In this document: in pieces, positions 9,662 to 21,441 of the stretch
How positions within the stretch are numbered: position 1 is the stretch's first letter
Layout of the letters: every line of letters starts with the position of its first letter
Origin: Lumbricus terrestris
Taxonomy: Eukaryota; Annelida; Clitellata; Crassiclitellata; Lumbricidae
Reading direction: 5' to 3'
Assembly: GCA_949752735.1 (NCBI GenBank)
Contig: OX457037.1
Span: forward strand, 63,737,686-63,801,685
Length of the DNA stretch: 64,000 nt
The notes under the pieces: generated by a model
Database searches by the model: none
What the model was told of the DNA's origin: nothing
What the model saw: the letters and a program-made list of their open reading frames with translations, nothing else
Position numbers and translations under genes: made by a program

Positions 9662-10202
9662 TGTCACGGTCACAGCATCTAGAAGCGAGGGGGTCGCGGA
9701 GGCCACAGTCGGCATCTGGAGGCGAAGGGGTCACCGGGTTCACGGGCGACGGGCGTGAGCCCATCAACACCTCCGTGGTGGACCCAAACGACCCCCACGG
9801 GACGCCTTTTGAAGTGGCGGCGAAGGGCCTACGACCAGATGTGGTCGAATTGGACACGGGCGCTTTGAGGCGGCCACCCGACTGGGCGATGGACCGTTAA
9901 CGCCGGCTGCCCAGGGCCACTAAGGCGGCCGGCGTCACTATATAAGACAATGGAGGCCATTATGAGAGGAGGCCCGGCAGACGCGCTTAAGACAAGATCG
10001 ACCAACAAAGAATAACTGAATTAAATTCACAGGCGTCTGAAACTATGTTTGAACATTGCCGGTGTAGCCTACAAGACTGTATATATTCTAATTAATCTCT
10101 GCGGTTGTTTGTTTAATAATAAATCGTTAAAATCCATCCTCGGCACTGTGTGATCGTCACGACCAGAGCATCTTCCAGTTAGATCGGACTAGGGTCGTGA
10201 CA
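9662..10202 (+). repeat. 3' LTR of the Gmr1-type element (541 bp)
   Basis: It runs TGTCACG...CGTGACA and includes TATATAAG (9939-9946) and AATAAA (10118-10123). The last 172 bp are not present as such in the 5' LTR. After 10030 it is only weakly similar to the PBS/leader of the 5' end (shared TTGAAC and TTGCCGGT). Confidence 0.88.
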
Positions 10203-10559
10203 CTAGCTCACTTATTCAAATTGCTGGACTGGATGCTGACATAGGATGGATACAGTGAACTTAAGAGAAAGGCACAGCATAGAGAGGAGTGGCGTCATTG
10301 GACATACGAACCTGCCCGAGGGCAGAGAACGTCAAGAAGAAGAAGAATGCATTCACTAGCACATAATGGGAAAAATGAAATTAGGTGGGCGAAAATGGTA
10401 AGAAATCAGGGCTGTAATCAAGGGTGTTCGCGGGTATAGCCTACAGCGTATACTCACCTCTGTGAAAAACGGATGACTAAAAAGTCATCACTTTTGTTCG
10501 GACGGGAAACTGAAGAAACACCCACCCCCAAATCAAATCCTGGCTACGGCCTTGTGTGC

Positions 10560-10935
10560 ACCCAGGTCTCGCAGCCATAAAGTGCTGTGCTAAAGGTCGT
10601 GGTATTGAATCATCAATACCACGATATTTCCTATACTAGGCTATATACATGTAGAAGCTCTCAGTTGATGGTTATTAGCATTAAACCAATGAAAAGCTTA
10701 CTTGAATGTGCCATTCCAGTTGTCATTGGAATTGAATACCGATCGCATTTCTTTTCCTGTGAACGAAATATTTATCTTTCTTTGAATGTGTAATTGCTAT
10801 GACAAGAATAAATAAATAAGCTTGTAAAACAAGCAAATAAACTTGTTAGGTTGCCTCTGTGCACTCTTGGTTTACCCTGGAGTTTAGGAAGCACAACAGG
10901 CCTGGCTAGGCATATAAATATAATTGTTGACGCTT
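10560..10935 (-). other. CARD-unit intron DNA, paralogous to 29670-29930
   Basis: Long shared text (for example AATGAAAAGCTTACTTGAAT, then a shared ATTGTTGACGCTTA) shows that this is the duplicated intron. No gene of its own was seen. Confidence 0.6.
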
Positions 10936-10939
10936 AGAC

Positions 10940-11290
10940 TACAGTGGGTAGGAGCAGGAGAGATCGAATCAGGAACGAGAAGACACTGGAAGATCTAAGA
11001 GCGGAAGAAACAGTAGTAGACAATATCAGGAAAATAAGACTCACATGGTTTGGCCACGTGAAAAGAATTGGCGAAGAAAGACTACCAAGTGTGGCTTTGG
11101 ATGGCAACGTTAGTGAGTATAAGCAGAGGAAGACAGCAAATGACCTGGATGGATAACATAATAGAAGACCTGAAAGAAAACAGCATGGATCTGTGGAAGG
11201 CCGTGGACACTGCAAGAGACAGAGGAATGTGAAGACGTCTTGTAAAGACCTCATCGACAACGTAATGGTTGTGGAAGAGAGAAAAGAAAA
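10940..11290 (+). pseudogene. Non-LTR retrotransposon relic (C-terminal RT tail)
   Basis: The translated text IRKIRLTWFGHVKRIGEE, then in a second frame QQMTWMDNIIEDLKENSMD, is characteristic of the C-terminal end of LINE polyproteins. At least one frameshift separates the two parts, and no RT core is present. It is an old 5'-truncated copy. Confidence 0.65.
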
Positions 11291-11299
11291 AAGAAGATA

Positions 11300-11690
11300 A
11301 TTATCACACCTATCCTAGATAGCCTAGCATATGCACGGCGACACGCTATTATCCTTTGAATAGGAAAGCGAATCTGCAAAACGAAAATCTTATGCCGATA
11401 TGATTAGTTTCATATTATCAACGTAAAATTGTAGGCCTATGCTCTTTATTCGTGCACACACTAACGATAACTTGGAATTTGACCGTTCTGACTCGAGACG
11501 AAAACATAAATTAAAAGGAGTTCAGTAGGGTCTATAGTTCTGTCTGCCAACAGCACGGCGGTTGACAAGAGTCAATAAAGTAGCGAAGTAGACCTATGCC
11601 TAATGCAAGTGTTTTCACAATGACTGCATCTGCTATAAAAAAGGTAAATTACTAATGAGGTTAGACTAATAACCTAAATCAACACTCTGT
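11300..11690. other. Intronic/intergenic AT-rich DNA, nothing recognised
   Basis: No coding sequence, inverted repeat or tandem array was seen. Confidence 0.4.
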
Positions 11691-11757
11691 TTGGACCTCT
11701 GGAGGTCGCGGGCCCGTGTGCCTTGCGTACACTGCACACATGGTAGCTACGCCACTG
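11690..11757. repeat. Right-end fragment of a CAGTGGCGTAGC-type hAT element
   Basis: It ends GGTAGCTACGCCACTG, the right terminus shared by the MITEs listed below. No left end was found. Confidence 0.45.
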
Positions 11758-11784
11758 TCACTCCGTAAGCTAACCTTCACTTAC

Positions 11785-11803
11785 CTGATCCCTGTGTTCT
11801 CAA
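11785..11803 (-). pseudogene. Exon-1 relic of CARD unit 1
   Basis: On the minus strand this reads TTGAGAACACAGGGATCAG followed by the donor GTAAGTG. It aligns codon for codon with the short coding exon of unit 2 (33597-33615), but the ATG is TTG. The conserved flanks extend to about 12010, matching 33600-33830. Confidence 0.6.
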
Positions 11804-12284
11804 TCATTGGCAGCAATTAGAAAGTCTTAGCCTTCAATAGCGAAATCAACTGCAAGACTTTCAACAGTGAAGCTGCAGCAGATTTGCATGATATGGTGAC
11901 GACTCATAGGGCCTTGTGAAGGTTATTATAGGCTATACTTAACCGACGGGAAAGTCCGTACTTAACTTCCGCGTGCTCTATAATAAACCAAGATTCCGTA
12001 TCCATGCGAATAGATCTGGTGAGCCATATGCAGCGATATTAGCGAGGGTTTGCGCTGGTAGTCATTGTAGGCCTATGACGTTTACCCAGTTACACACTGA
12101 AAATTATTACTTAGCGCCGTCGGGCTATAGGCCTACCGGGTAAACCGCTGGCATTTGGTGTAGCCTGCTGCCTATAGCGCGAGCAGACCTATAATACAAT
12201 TCAAATGTTTGCTAATGTTTATTATGTGGCGCAGATACCTCCACGTTTAAGAGCTGACACATCGTCGTCATTTGTCCTGTAGGC

Positions 12285-12385
12285 CAGAGGCTCTCAACCG
12301 GTGAATAGACCGGCGGTGTGTCGCAAAAAATGGTGTGTCGCTGGTGTGTCGCGAAGAATTGGTGTGTTGCGAATTTTCATAGCAT
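12285..12385 (+). repeat. hAT (Charlie-like) terminal fragment with GGTGTGTCGC repeats
   Basis: It begins CCAGAGGCTCTCAACCGGTG and continues with GGTGTGTCGCG units. The same family occurs inverted at 45920-46048. Confidence 0.6.
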
Positions 12386-12508
12386 ACACTCGTCGTTCTT
12401 GCATCGCAATGACTTGCTTACTTAAGCAATTTTAGCTTGAGGTGGAGGCACCCAAAAGGCCACTCTTGCTCCATGCTGTGGGGCAAGAATATCATGCCAC
12501 TGGTTCTA

Positions 12509-13421
12509 GGGCAATTACCCCCTGGACAATTACCCCTGGACAATTACCCCCCTGGACAATTGCCCCCGGACAACTACCCCCCGTGCCAATTACCCCCCGG
12601 ACAATTACCCCCCGTACCAATTACCCCCGGACAATTACCCCCGTACCAATCCACCCGGACAACTACCCCCGTGGCACAGTGTGAGCTTGTTCTCCCACGC
12701 GTATCTTCGTATAGGGAACGAACATTCTCATGCTCATGGTCTCACGTATTTTTCAGACCTTCAGCGCTGCCAAAGCCTATCCTAAAGTAACTTTACTGTG
12801 TAGACATATTTCTTCATTGGCTCACTCTACAATACTTATTGTACACACTTATACACACTCCTTGCTATACTACCATTATTTCTAATCTATCTGCGTACAT
12901 ACCTCCTTCTAGCACTCCATGCCTCTCTGTTACTCTCTCTGTCTTTCTCTATGTATCTGTTTATCTCGCTCTCAGGCATACGTTACCTGTACGCTCTTGC
13001 ATAAAATTTAGCTGACCATTCAATGCAATACTCAGAGTCTGCTTAATTTATCCATATCTAGTCATGATGGAATTTTATAAATCCGATAGAGGGAAAGATA
13101 AACTTAGTTTCGAAGGTTTTATTTATGTGAAACAGAAGAATTTAGTAAATGGTGTCGTTTCGTTGAGTTCGAAAATAGATGAACATGACATAGACTTCTT
13201 TATTGGCGCGGGGGTAATTGTCCGGGGGGTAATTGGTACGGGGGGGTAATTGTCCGGGGGGTAATTGGCACGGGGGGTAGTTGTCCGGGGGGTAATTGGC
13301 ACAGGAAGTAGTTGTCCGGGGGTAATTGTCCGGGGGTAATTGTCCGGGAGGTAATTGTCCTCGGGGGTAATTGTCCGGGGGGTAATTGTCCGGGGGGTTA
13401 TTGTCCAGGGGGTAATTGCCC
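12509..13421. mobile_element. Foldback element with arms of 16-bp tandem repeats
   Basis: The left arm (12509-12680) is a run of CAATTACCCCCGGA-type units, and the right arm (13205-13421) is the same run inverted (GGGGGTAATTGTCCGG). The outer ends mirror each other (GGGCAATTACCCCC and GGGGGTAATTGCCC). About 500 bp of AT-rich single-copy DNA lie between the arms. No transposase and no clear target duplication were seen. Proline- and glycine-rich open frames over the arms are repeat translations. Confidence 0.75.
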
Positions 13422-13424
13422 AAC

Positions 13425-13575
13425 GGCGGATACAGAAATTTTCGAAGGGGGGGCCAAAGTCCCATGGAACTACTTTTTTGGGGGGGGCCACGTCTACTTT
13501 CCGAGCAAAATAGCTGGTCAAAAAAAAATTTTGAAATGGGGGGGCCATGGCCGGATTGGCCCCCCTGGATCCGCC
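13425..13575. mobile_element. Small MITE with GGCGGATAC / GGATCCGCC ends
   Basis: The 151-bp sequence has imperfect inverted ends and internal runs GGGGGGGCCAAAG and TTGGCCCCCC. It lies against the foldback element. The target duplication is uncertain. Confidence 0.5.
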
Positions 13576-13926
13576 CTTGCCCATGCCACTCTTACCCCTT
13601 GTTGAGGGCAAGATTGGCATGCCCTTCGTACCCCCAGAAACAGTAACATAGGCTAAGTATTTAACAATTTTGCTTTAGAACAATAAACAGGAATTTATAT
13701 TTTACATATTAAATGAAACTATTGCACACAGCAATGCATAGTGTGATGAAAAGATACCTTCTCTGAAATCCCTCATATATCGGTTCTGTTTAGCAACCTA
13801 AAGAATTGGCTCTCTGTATTAAACTTGAATCACAAAAATCACAACAATGCTACATATTTTCTGATATCTAGACAAAGTCTTAGTCAGTAAACAACAAAGA
13901 CAAAAGCACACAAGAAATAAGTCTAA

Positions 13927-15428
13927 CCCATTTACCGCCAACGTTGCTAAAACGCAACATACTACTTAAAAATTGTGAACAAATTAACAACGTGAGAAAA
14001 CTGCACACATTAATTTTTTCTTACTTAATGGGTGTTTACTAAGTGTGATGTTACTAAATATAATAATATTTATTGTCATTTTATATTTTTTGGAATTTCT
14101 CAAAATTTGATCTTTTTGGCGTCTGCTTAGGGGTTTTGTTCAATAATTTTTTTTCTCTCATTACACGTTAATATTTTCGAGAAGCTAAGCTGTCCGATTA
14201 GAATACTAATGTGAATAATTATTATTAATTATAATTAACGTCATTTGTTTATTAAATGTTTATCTCAATTTTTGCTGAAACCATAATCTGCGAAATTTTA
14301 ATGTTGCGTTTTCGCAACATCGGCGGAATACGCTATACGCCCTATGGCACGTACTATACATGTAGTAACTCATATAAATTTATAATGAACTTTCGATTGC
14401 TTACACAAAAAACTACCAGGGGAACTCGGCGTTACCCAGGAAATTTCGGGTTTCCCCTCCAGTCCTCCGCCACCCCCACAAGAACCAACCACGGGGGGCG
14501 GAGTGTCACACCCAGCCTCCAGACACCCCCTACCTCTCTGGAGTATCCGGCGTTGACACAACTCGGAAAGCTTCGACTTTCCCCGCTCTCGCCACTACCA
14601 TCTACTCACTACCCCGCCCTCTCAACCCCATCCAGTTCCAGGCTCTCCCGCCCCCACCCCATTTCGTAACCCATCCAGCCCCACCCCTACCATCCACGCC
14701 TGCCACCGTCCTAACATGCTTCCATCGCTCTGGTGTCAATAGTGTTATTCAGTACATTTAGATTAGTGACTACTAACACCAACCGCCATCCCCCACCCCA
14801 CCACCACCACCACACCCCACCTCACCAGTCACCGCCTACTTCGCTCCCACCCACGTAGTCCCCATCCTCTCCTCTGAAGCAACCGGCGCTACCCATGAAA
14901 TTTCGAGGTAGAAGTTTTGATTCACCCAGAAACCCAGTACCCACCCCAACCCTTGGTGGGCGGGGTGTGTCCTAATGGGCGCGAGGTCACCGTGGGGCAC
15001 TCGGTCTAGCTGTCAGGTTCAGATTATATGTGAGACTATGGCGAAGATGTGGAAACAGCGATATTTGTGCTATTTTCCGGCCGCCAAACCCTCCCTCCTA
15101 CAGTTAGGGGGTAAAAACCAGCCTCCCCACTTGATGACCCTGGCGGCCCTCTGTTCAGGTGAAAGGTTTCAGGTCAATAGCTGCGAAACTGTGGGCGTAT
15201 AATCTGGAAAACACGTATACATACATAGTCACATTCGCCTTTATAGGCATAGATAAAGTTCACATTTCCTGCCGTTGTTGCGAAAACGCAACGTCCTGAA
15301 ACTAGGTCACTGCAAATAATTTAAATAAAATTGCACTCTCAGAAGTCTATTGGCATCATATTGATGATAATTATACTATCAGCTGCAGCTTGATACGGTG
15401 GCTATTTCTCATAGCGGCGGTAAATGGG
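13927..15428. mobile_element. Non-autonomous piggyBac-like element
   Basis: The ends CCCATTTACCGCC and GGCGGTAAATGGG are perfect 13-bp inverted repeats. They are flanked by TTAA at the right (15429-15432) and CTAA at the left (13923-13926), as expected for piggyBac with one decayed site. The 16-bp palindrome GTTGCGTTTTCGCAAC, or close variants, occurs at about 13943, 14302 and 15278. The centre is C-rich with two related segments (near 14420 and 14885). No transposase is seen. Confidence 0.7.
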
Positions 15429-15429
15429 T

Positions 15430-15971
15430 TAATGTGACTTTTAATTTTCTGTGTTTTAAATGCATTTTTTATTTATCGGCTTCCATTGTCATTCCATTTT
15501 CAGGTACCTGCCATCGCAGAAGGCAGCCCCTTCTTTGCTCCATATTATGCACGTTTTCCTCTATAATAGACTTGCTTTGCACGTACTTACCTTCATGCAG
15601 CATTGTTAGCCTAAATATTCGCTCCTTCTTTACGCTTGCCAGCAGCAGTAGGCAGAAGAACCTGGCGATAGCTTTTCTGAACAAGAGCACAAAACTCAAG
15701 ACTTTACATGAAGCCACTTTATTGCTAAACGCTGCTTTACTTGCCTGAATTTCTTCACAGGTGAGGATAAGCGGAATATCAGTGGTATCACTTTCTGAAT
15801 TTCTTCGCAGATGAGCAATCGTTGAGCATAGGCTGGGAGTCACTAGGCCTATTATTTCGTTTTACAATGGGCATTGTTTCTCCTTTCATAATCATTAATA
15901 CAATTAAAAATATTACTTTTTAACACGATGCTTTATAACGCGTGATTAAATTTCGTTTAGTTCTTGACACT
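15430..15971. other. Intergenic DNA, no gene seen
   Basis: Open frames of about 120 codons exist on both strands over the same bases. They show no recognisable motif, so I do not call a gene. Confidence 0.35.
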
Positions 15972-16132
15972 CAGTGGCGTAGCCAAGAATTTTTATTGGA
16001 GGGGGGTTATGGCCGGATACCCTGTTTTTTGCTATTTTTCTTACTTAAATGGATAAATAGCCTTAAAAAAACCTTTTTCCTGATCCAATGGGGGGCTTTA
16101 ACCCCCAAAACACACCTTTGCCTGCGCCACTG
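15972..16132. mobile_element. hAT MITE family A, copy 1
   Basis: 161 bp, CAGTGGCGTAGCC...GCGCCACTG, flanked by 8-bp duplicates ttgacact and ttgacacg (one mismatch). Other copies lie at 26832, 56242 and 60232. Confidence 0.85.
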
Positions 16133-16139
16133 TTGACAC

Positions 16140-16820
16140 GCAGTCCGCACATCAATTTTTAATAATTATTATTGACGCAGCATCTTCAGTCGCCGAATGT
16201 CCTCTTGCCTTGTCTGACGACATCTCCAAGAACCGATGGTATCCAGTCAATTCGCCCGTGGTCTTCCCTTTAACTTTACCATTAAGAGATCCAGAACATC
16301 AAACGGTTGACTCTTCCATCTTTGTCCATTCGAAGCATGCGTCCCACCAATTTTAATCTTCTGTTTAAAAGAATGTTCCCGTCTAATCCCCCCATTTTCC
16401 ATCACTTTATCCTCATCAGGATCAAAGGGATCATCATCATCATTCGTCGCCTACTCCACCAATGATTAGGCCTAAATTTCTCCAACGTTATTCTTTATCC
16501 TGGAAGTATATGTCTATTATTACAATGTATTACGTACTGATTATAGGCTCTGCTGTACATGGTATTTCACTGATACCGCTACAATAAAGATATCGTTACA
16601 ATAAAGATACCAACACACACGTTTAACCGTTGCATTATTAAAGTAAGGACTTGACAATATTATAGTCGATTCTAGACCCCAGTACGAGCGAAACAGCGCC
16701 CATCCACTGCGAAAAAAAATAGGAAACTGTTGTATCGTATATTGGTTTTCACACGACTGTCTCTACAGTCAACGGAACGAAGTTGTGGCAGTATGGGTGT
16801 GCGATTGTGCGTGCATGCGT
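16140..16820. other. No gene seen
   Basis: AT-rich sequence. A stretch at 16170-16440 reads vaguely like a degraded LINE in reverse, but I cannot support a frame. Confidence 0.3.
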
Positions 16821-16895
16821 CATGGGAGCCCTGCAGATAAAGGCAAAAGGGGCACACTCCCCCCGTGGAACTTGCACCTAATTTTTAAAACTACA
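16821..16895 (+). repeat. Left-end fragment of the CATGGGCGCCC hAT family
   Basis: CATGGGAGCCCTGCAG and the following GGGGCACACTCCCCCC resemble the left end of the complete element at 60944-62072. Confidence 0.5.
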
Positions 16896-17860
16896 GCCTA
16901 CTACTATTTGTCTTCAACTAACTAAAACGCTAGTGATACTCAAGGAACACAAAGCGGAGGGGAAAGTTACAGTTGGATACCACCACTGAAAGATATGAAA
17001 TATAAAAAACAGGAAAATAGGAAAAAATTGAAAAAACCCATGTGCTTAATTTCCTAGTTCACATTGCGCTGTTCTTCGCGTAACCTGTAAATTGTAGGCC
17101 TGTAATTCATCGTTTAAATCCTTTGAAACCGATGCTCTCTAAAAGATTGACAGATGGATAGAACAATTGATTGATTGATCGACTGACTTTTTTATAAATG
17201 GATAGATGGATAGATTGATGGATAGATTTGTGGGGAGAGAAGACAGAACGAAACAGAATGGGACATTGAGGCATGGAAATATAATTATAGGCTACCAATA
17301 TCTAGTCAGTGTCGATCATCATGAAACTAGAACATCAACAGAATGTTTGCCATCTAATAAGCACTTCAGCGTCATTCACAATGATAATATTCTCGTATCG
17401 ATATCTCCACAGACATAATAATTATTCTGATATGCCGTACAAACAAACATCATAACTTTAAACAGTAGAAAACACTAAAACACGAAATAATAATGCACTC
17501 TAATTTAATTTGCACTGTTTTCAATTTAAAACTCTGAGTGAAATGTCAAACATTTTGAAGTTTGTCCTGATATTGTTCAGAACACTGGATCTAGTAGGCT
17601 ATATTCTTACAGAATGATAAAAAAAGGCGTATAGACTATAGAGTTTTGAAACGCACGAAAAGCACAAGACGAAATCATTGTAAAATGGCGTTAAGTGTGC
17701 AAATATCCTCAATGTGCAGCTTAAAAGAAACAAAATCATTCAGCACAGTTCTTGTTAACCATAGTTATAAGAGTAACAAGATATAACCGGTGGACTATAA
17801 TAACATTGAAACTATAAAAAACAGATCGTCCCCTTCCTCAACGTCTTCTTCATTGGTTCT
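16896..17860. other. Intergenic AT-rich DNA with simple repeats
   Basis: Contains GATA/GATT-type simple repeats (about 17145-17230). No gene was recognised. Confidence 0.4.
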
Positions 17861-17861
17861 A

Positions 17862-18390
17862 TCAAATTTCCGTTAAACGGAAGACAGTCAGAACAGGGTT
17901 CCGAAAATTCTGACCAGCTAGACTTACAAGGGTCACGATCTCGCTCCTTTCGCTGTTGTAGTGGAATCCTTGGAGTGACATTTCCTCACCTGCACCCAGC
18001 AGTTGACCATTAAAATCCATGAGATTATATTCTGAATCTAAAAGTTCCATTCTGGGGCTACGATCGAATAGCAAGATGCGTCCATGATTGTCGGCCTGAC
18101 TAATAGATTTCCAAACATGTAGTGTAGACGGATGTTGACGTATGATATTGCCATCCATGTCGATCTCTGTTAAGTCTGTTTCATACCAACCGGAAACAAG
18201 GATAAGATTTCCGTTTGACTTGGGAATTATGGTTTTGAAACAAGAAATATCTGGGGACAACCTTATATCATGCTGACTGGAACCATTCGCATCACGTATA
18301 ACTAATGGAGCACCAATTATACAACATTGCTGTTTTGAAAACACAAACTCACCATTAGGCAACTTTTTTAGTTTAAAAGAACTTGCATAT
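17862..18390 (-). pseudogene. NHL-like beta-propeller exon, 5' truncated
   Basis: The frame encodes about 176 residues of the same propeller family as 22386-23266: LPNGEFVFSK, EIDMDGNIIRQH, NHGRILLFD and NSERSEIVTLVS mark successive blades. It runs open upstream to 18390, where the 985-bp element at 18391-19375 begins. No acceptor comparable to the intact copies is present. Such propellers commonly bind proteins or RNA, for example in TRIM-NHL proteins, but the ligand is unknown. It may be a truncated pseudogene or an exon cut by the insertion. Confidence 0.55.
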
Positions 18391-19375
18391 TGTAACGGAC
18401 CCCTCCCGGCTCCGCCTCGTATTTGGATCTAAACTATCAGGATGACTACCCCAATACGTGCATATGTACGCCGGATTCGGCTCTGCTAGTCAGCCAGAGA
18501 CTTGAAATAAAGTTAAACACTTTATTTATCATAAAACGTGAAATATGGCAACAGAAATACGTCTGTCTATGACGTCAGTTTGGCAGAGTCAATTAACTAC
18601 ACAGTTCGCTTCTTTCAACGTCCCTTTTCACAGTACAGTTCTTTCTACGCGTCTTTCGTCGACAAATTATGCACTGAAGAAGACGATGATGACGAGGAGG
18701 AGGGACACAGACTAAGACGCTCGTTGACGACGAAGACACGGCTACGACGCCGTCGAAGAGAGACACGGCCAAGACACCCGTGAAGAGGACGATGACGACG
18801 ACGGGGAAACACAGGCTAAGACGCCCGTCGACGACGAAGACACGGACTACGACGCCGTCGGAGAAGGACGACGACACGGACTACGGCGTCCGTCGAAGAG
18901 GAGAAGGCTGACGACGTCGATAGCAACGGGCAATGTCACAGCCCGGCGAAGAAGGGACGACGACGACGGCGTTGCAGACCACCGGCAATGGCGTCCGGTG
19001 AAGAGGACGACGACGACGACTGTCTGCTCCACTCTTCTTCTGACTCTGACTCCCCTGACTTCCCGGACGGCTGACGGCACACTTGACTGCGACTGACTGC
19101 GACGGACTGATTTGACTGAGCTTCCTGTCCCTCCACTTGTCCTTGACTGAGCGCGACTATCCAGCCGATACCAGTGACTGTCTTTCTCCGAGTTTGACTG
19201 ACTGAGCTTAGCTGACTGACTCCGCTCCGAGTTAGCTGTTGACTGATGATGGCTCTACGAGTAAAGCGCTTCAAGTGAAGAGTGAAGCGCTTCAGAGTGA
19301 AGCGCAAAACAACAATATGCAGCGCCCACCTACCAAAAGAAGAGGTAGACGAAAACAACGGCCAAGTCCGTTACA
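18391..19375. mobile_element. Solo LTR-like or MITE-like insertion with GAC-rich core
   Basis: The ends TGTAACGGAC and GTCCGTTACA are perfect 10-bp inverted repeats. If one more base is counted at each end, TA flanks both sides. AATAAA occurs near 18508, and 18690-19020 is a degenerate run of GACGACG/ACGACGC words. TG...CA ends would suit a solo LTR, while the TA flanks would suit a DNA element. I cannot decide. Confidence 0.5.
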
Positions 19376-19799
19376 ATAAATTTTTATTATTGTCGAAATA
19401 TAATCATCAATAACTATCTATATCTATCTATTTCTGTTGCCTATATCATATTTTCATTGTTGAGATCAATTACCTTTTGGTTTAAATAAACATTAAATTT
19501 CAAATATCGTAATCTGTCCAGTTCCGTATATCACATTGTTGCCGGTCAGAAGAATATCCTCGATGGCCCTCGTAATGTGTGTTTCTCTTTCGAGAGAATT
19601 TTCTTTCAAATTCAAAGTTCAAATCCCATAACAAGACTTGACTGCATAGGTCTACCCCCAGTGTTTAATCTAGTCCCCCTCCGCTGGGGGGGAAAATAAT
19701 TGAGGTTTCTGGGGGGGAGACAATTGAGCGTCCGAAGAACGCTCATGAGGCGTCTAGCGCACTGAGGGGGGGGATAATGGGGAGAGGCAAATCCCCTCC

Positions 19800-20470
19800 C
19801 CATCAGAAATTTTTTGAATGTCCACATTGCAATGGCAGTATTTTAAAGTGTCATCTTAACAAAATAGCTGTACTTTTTCAGTGATCCATTAGAAACTTTT
19901 GAATTTCCAAATCGCAATGGCAGCATTTTAAGGTGTCATCTTAACAAAATAGCTGTACTTTTTCAGTGACCCATTAGAAACTTTTTGAATTTCCACATTG
20001 CAATTGCAGCATTTTAAGGTGTCATCTTAACAAAATAGCTGTACTTTTTCAGTGGCCCATTAGAAACTTTTTGAATTTCTACATTGCAATGGCAGTATTT
20101 TAAGATGTCATCTTAACAAAATAGCTGTACTTTTTCAGTGACCCATTAATTTTTTTTTAATTTCCACATTGCAATGGCAGCATTTTAAGGTGTCATCTTA
20201 ACAAAATAGCTGTGCTTTTTCAGTGACCCATTAGAAACTTTTTGAATTTCCACATTGCAATGGCAGTATTTTAAGGTGTCATCTTAACAAAATAGCTGTA
20301 CTTTTTAAAGTGATCCATTAGAAACTTTTTGAATGTCCACATTGCAATGGCAGCAGTTTAAGGTGTCATCTTAACACAATAGCTGTACTTTTTCAGTGAT
20401 TCATTAGAAACTTCTTGAATTTCCACATTGCAATGTTACCCTTTGAAGATGCCATTTTAACAAAATAACT
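19800..20470 (+). repeat. 86-bp tandem repeat, about 8 copies
   Basis: The word CATCTTAACAAAATAGCTGT recurs at about 19852, 19937, 20023, 20109, 20194, 20280 and 20367, a spacing of 85-87 bp. A degenerate eighth unit follows. Related but diverged units occur at 26370-26650 inside another hAT element. Confidence 0.9.
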
Positions 20471-20961
20471 CCATTATTTCAGTACTGATAAAAAGTGTTT
20501 TAGGATTTCAATATATATATATATATTATATAATTACAATAAAAAAAATTATGTATCGTGTTCAGCAGCTCAGTTCTGCTGTTGCTGGGTTATTCTAATG
20601 AATTACTGTTTACATGAGTAAATAAGCTGACTTTTCAGCACTGTAATCAGAAAATGTCAGCTTATCCCAGTTTCTCCATATGGCCCCGAGTTGCTGACCA
20701 GTACACACTTTCCAAAATCATATTTAATGGTACACAAATCTACAAAGAGCTAATAAACTACCGGTACCAAAATCAAGAAGCCACTAGTCTTGTAGTAATG
20801 ATGTTGTTTTACTAGGTGTTCAGATTATAGGACCAAAACATTTTGAAATTTGACAGTTTAAAATGTGAATGATAGCACTTGATAGCCATTCAGTTGTACA
20901 AAAATAGTATGTGTACAAATATTAACAGTAAATTATACTCATTTTTGCTGGATTTTGTCAT

Positions 20962-21255
20962 ATAATATAACAGTAAATAATTACATTAAAAGGAAACTGC
21001 GATACTTCGGACACCTGATGAGGGCAGACAACATATCGACACTGCTAATACAAGGACGAATTGAGGGTACCAGAGCACCGGGAAGACCAAGGAGGCGTTG
21101 GATGGACGATGTCTGTGACTGGACCGGATTACCACCTGTGGACTGTGTCAGACGGGCGCAGGATAGAGAGGAATGGAGGAAGCTGCTGTCGTTGTCTCTG
21201 GTCTCCGACCCTCAGAAATGAGGATGGACAGCATCATCATCATCATCATCAAATA
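20962..21255 (+). pseudogene. LINE 3'-end relic with (ATC)n tail
   Basis: The frame reads YIKRKLRYFGHLMRAD, then GRPRRRWMDDVCDWTG and RAQDREEWRKLL before a stop. This is the signature C-terminus of a LINE polyprotein. A (CAT)n tail at 21230-21250 follows. The copy is 5'-truncated and lies inside the hAT element. Confidence 0.8.
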
Positions 21256-21441
21256 ATTACTACAACCATGTAGCAGTAAATAATATTACGGTTATATTAT
21301 TATAACAGTTCATGTAATGCAATGATGTAAACACTAAACAGCAACTAAATACTATTGCCATTTTGACGCATATTTTTGGAGGAGATGTCATCTCTGTTTT
21401 TAGTTAGAAAAATAGTGTTTATCTAAATATACCGTATACAG

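Larger units (their letters stand above)
3201..10202 (+). mobile_element. Gmr1-type Ty3/gypsy retrotransposon with integrase upstream of RT
   Basis: The 7.0-kb element is bounded by TGTCACG and CGTGACA and flanked by a perfect 5-bp target duplication ctagc (3196-3200 and 10203-10207). Order is LTR, PBS, leader with tandem repeats, gag, pol, purine tract, LTR. Pol domains run protease, integrase, reverse transcriptase, RNase H. This Ty1/copia-like order on a Ty3/gypsy-type RT is the hallmark described for Gmr1 elements of deuterostomes. Gag and pol frames are both open throughout, and the first 369 bp of the two LTRs are almost identical. Insertion therefore looks recent. It lies in the long intron of CARD unit 1. 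Confidence 0.92.

Noticed and set aside
12437..13620. Proline- and glycine-rich open frames
   Set aside because: They come from the C/G-rich 16-bp repeats of the foldback element and exist in several frames of both strands.
18538..19358. Several arginine- or serine-rich frames
   Set aside because: They arise from the GAC-rich degenerate repeat inside the insertion at 18391-19375.
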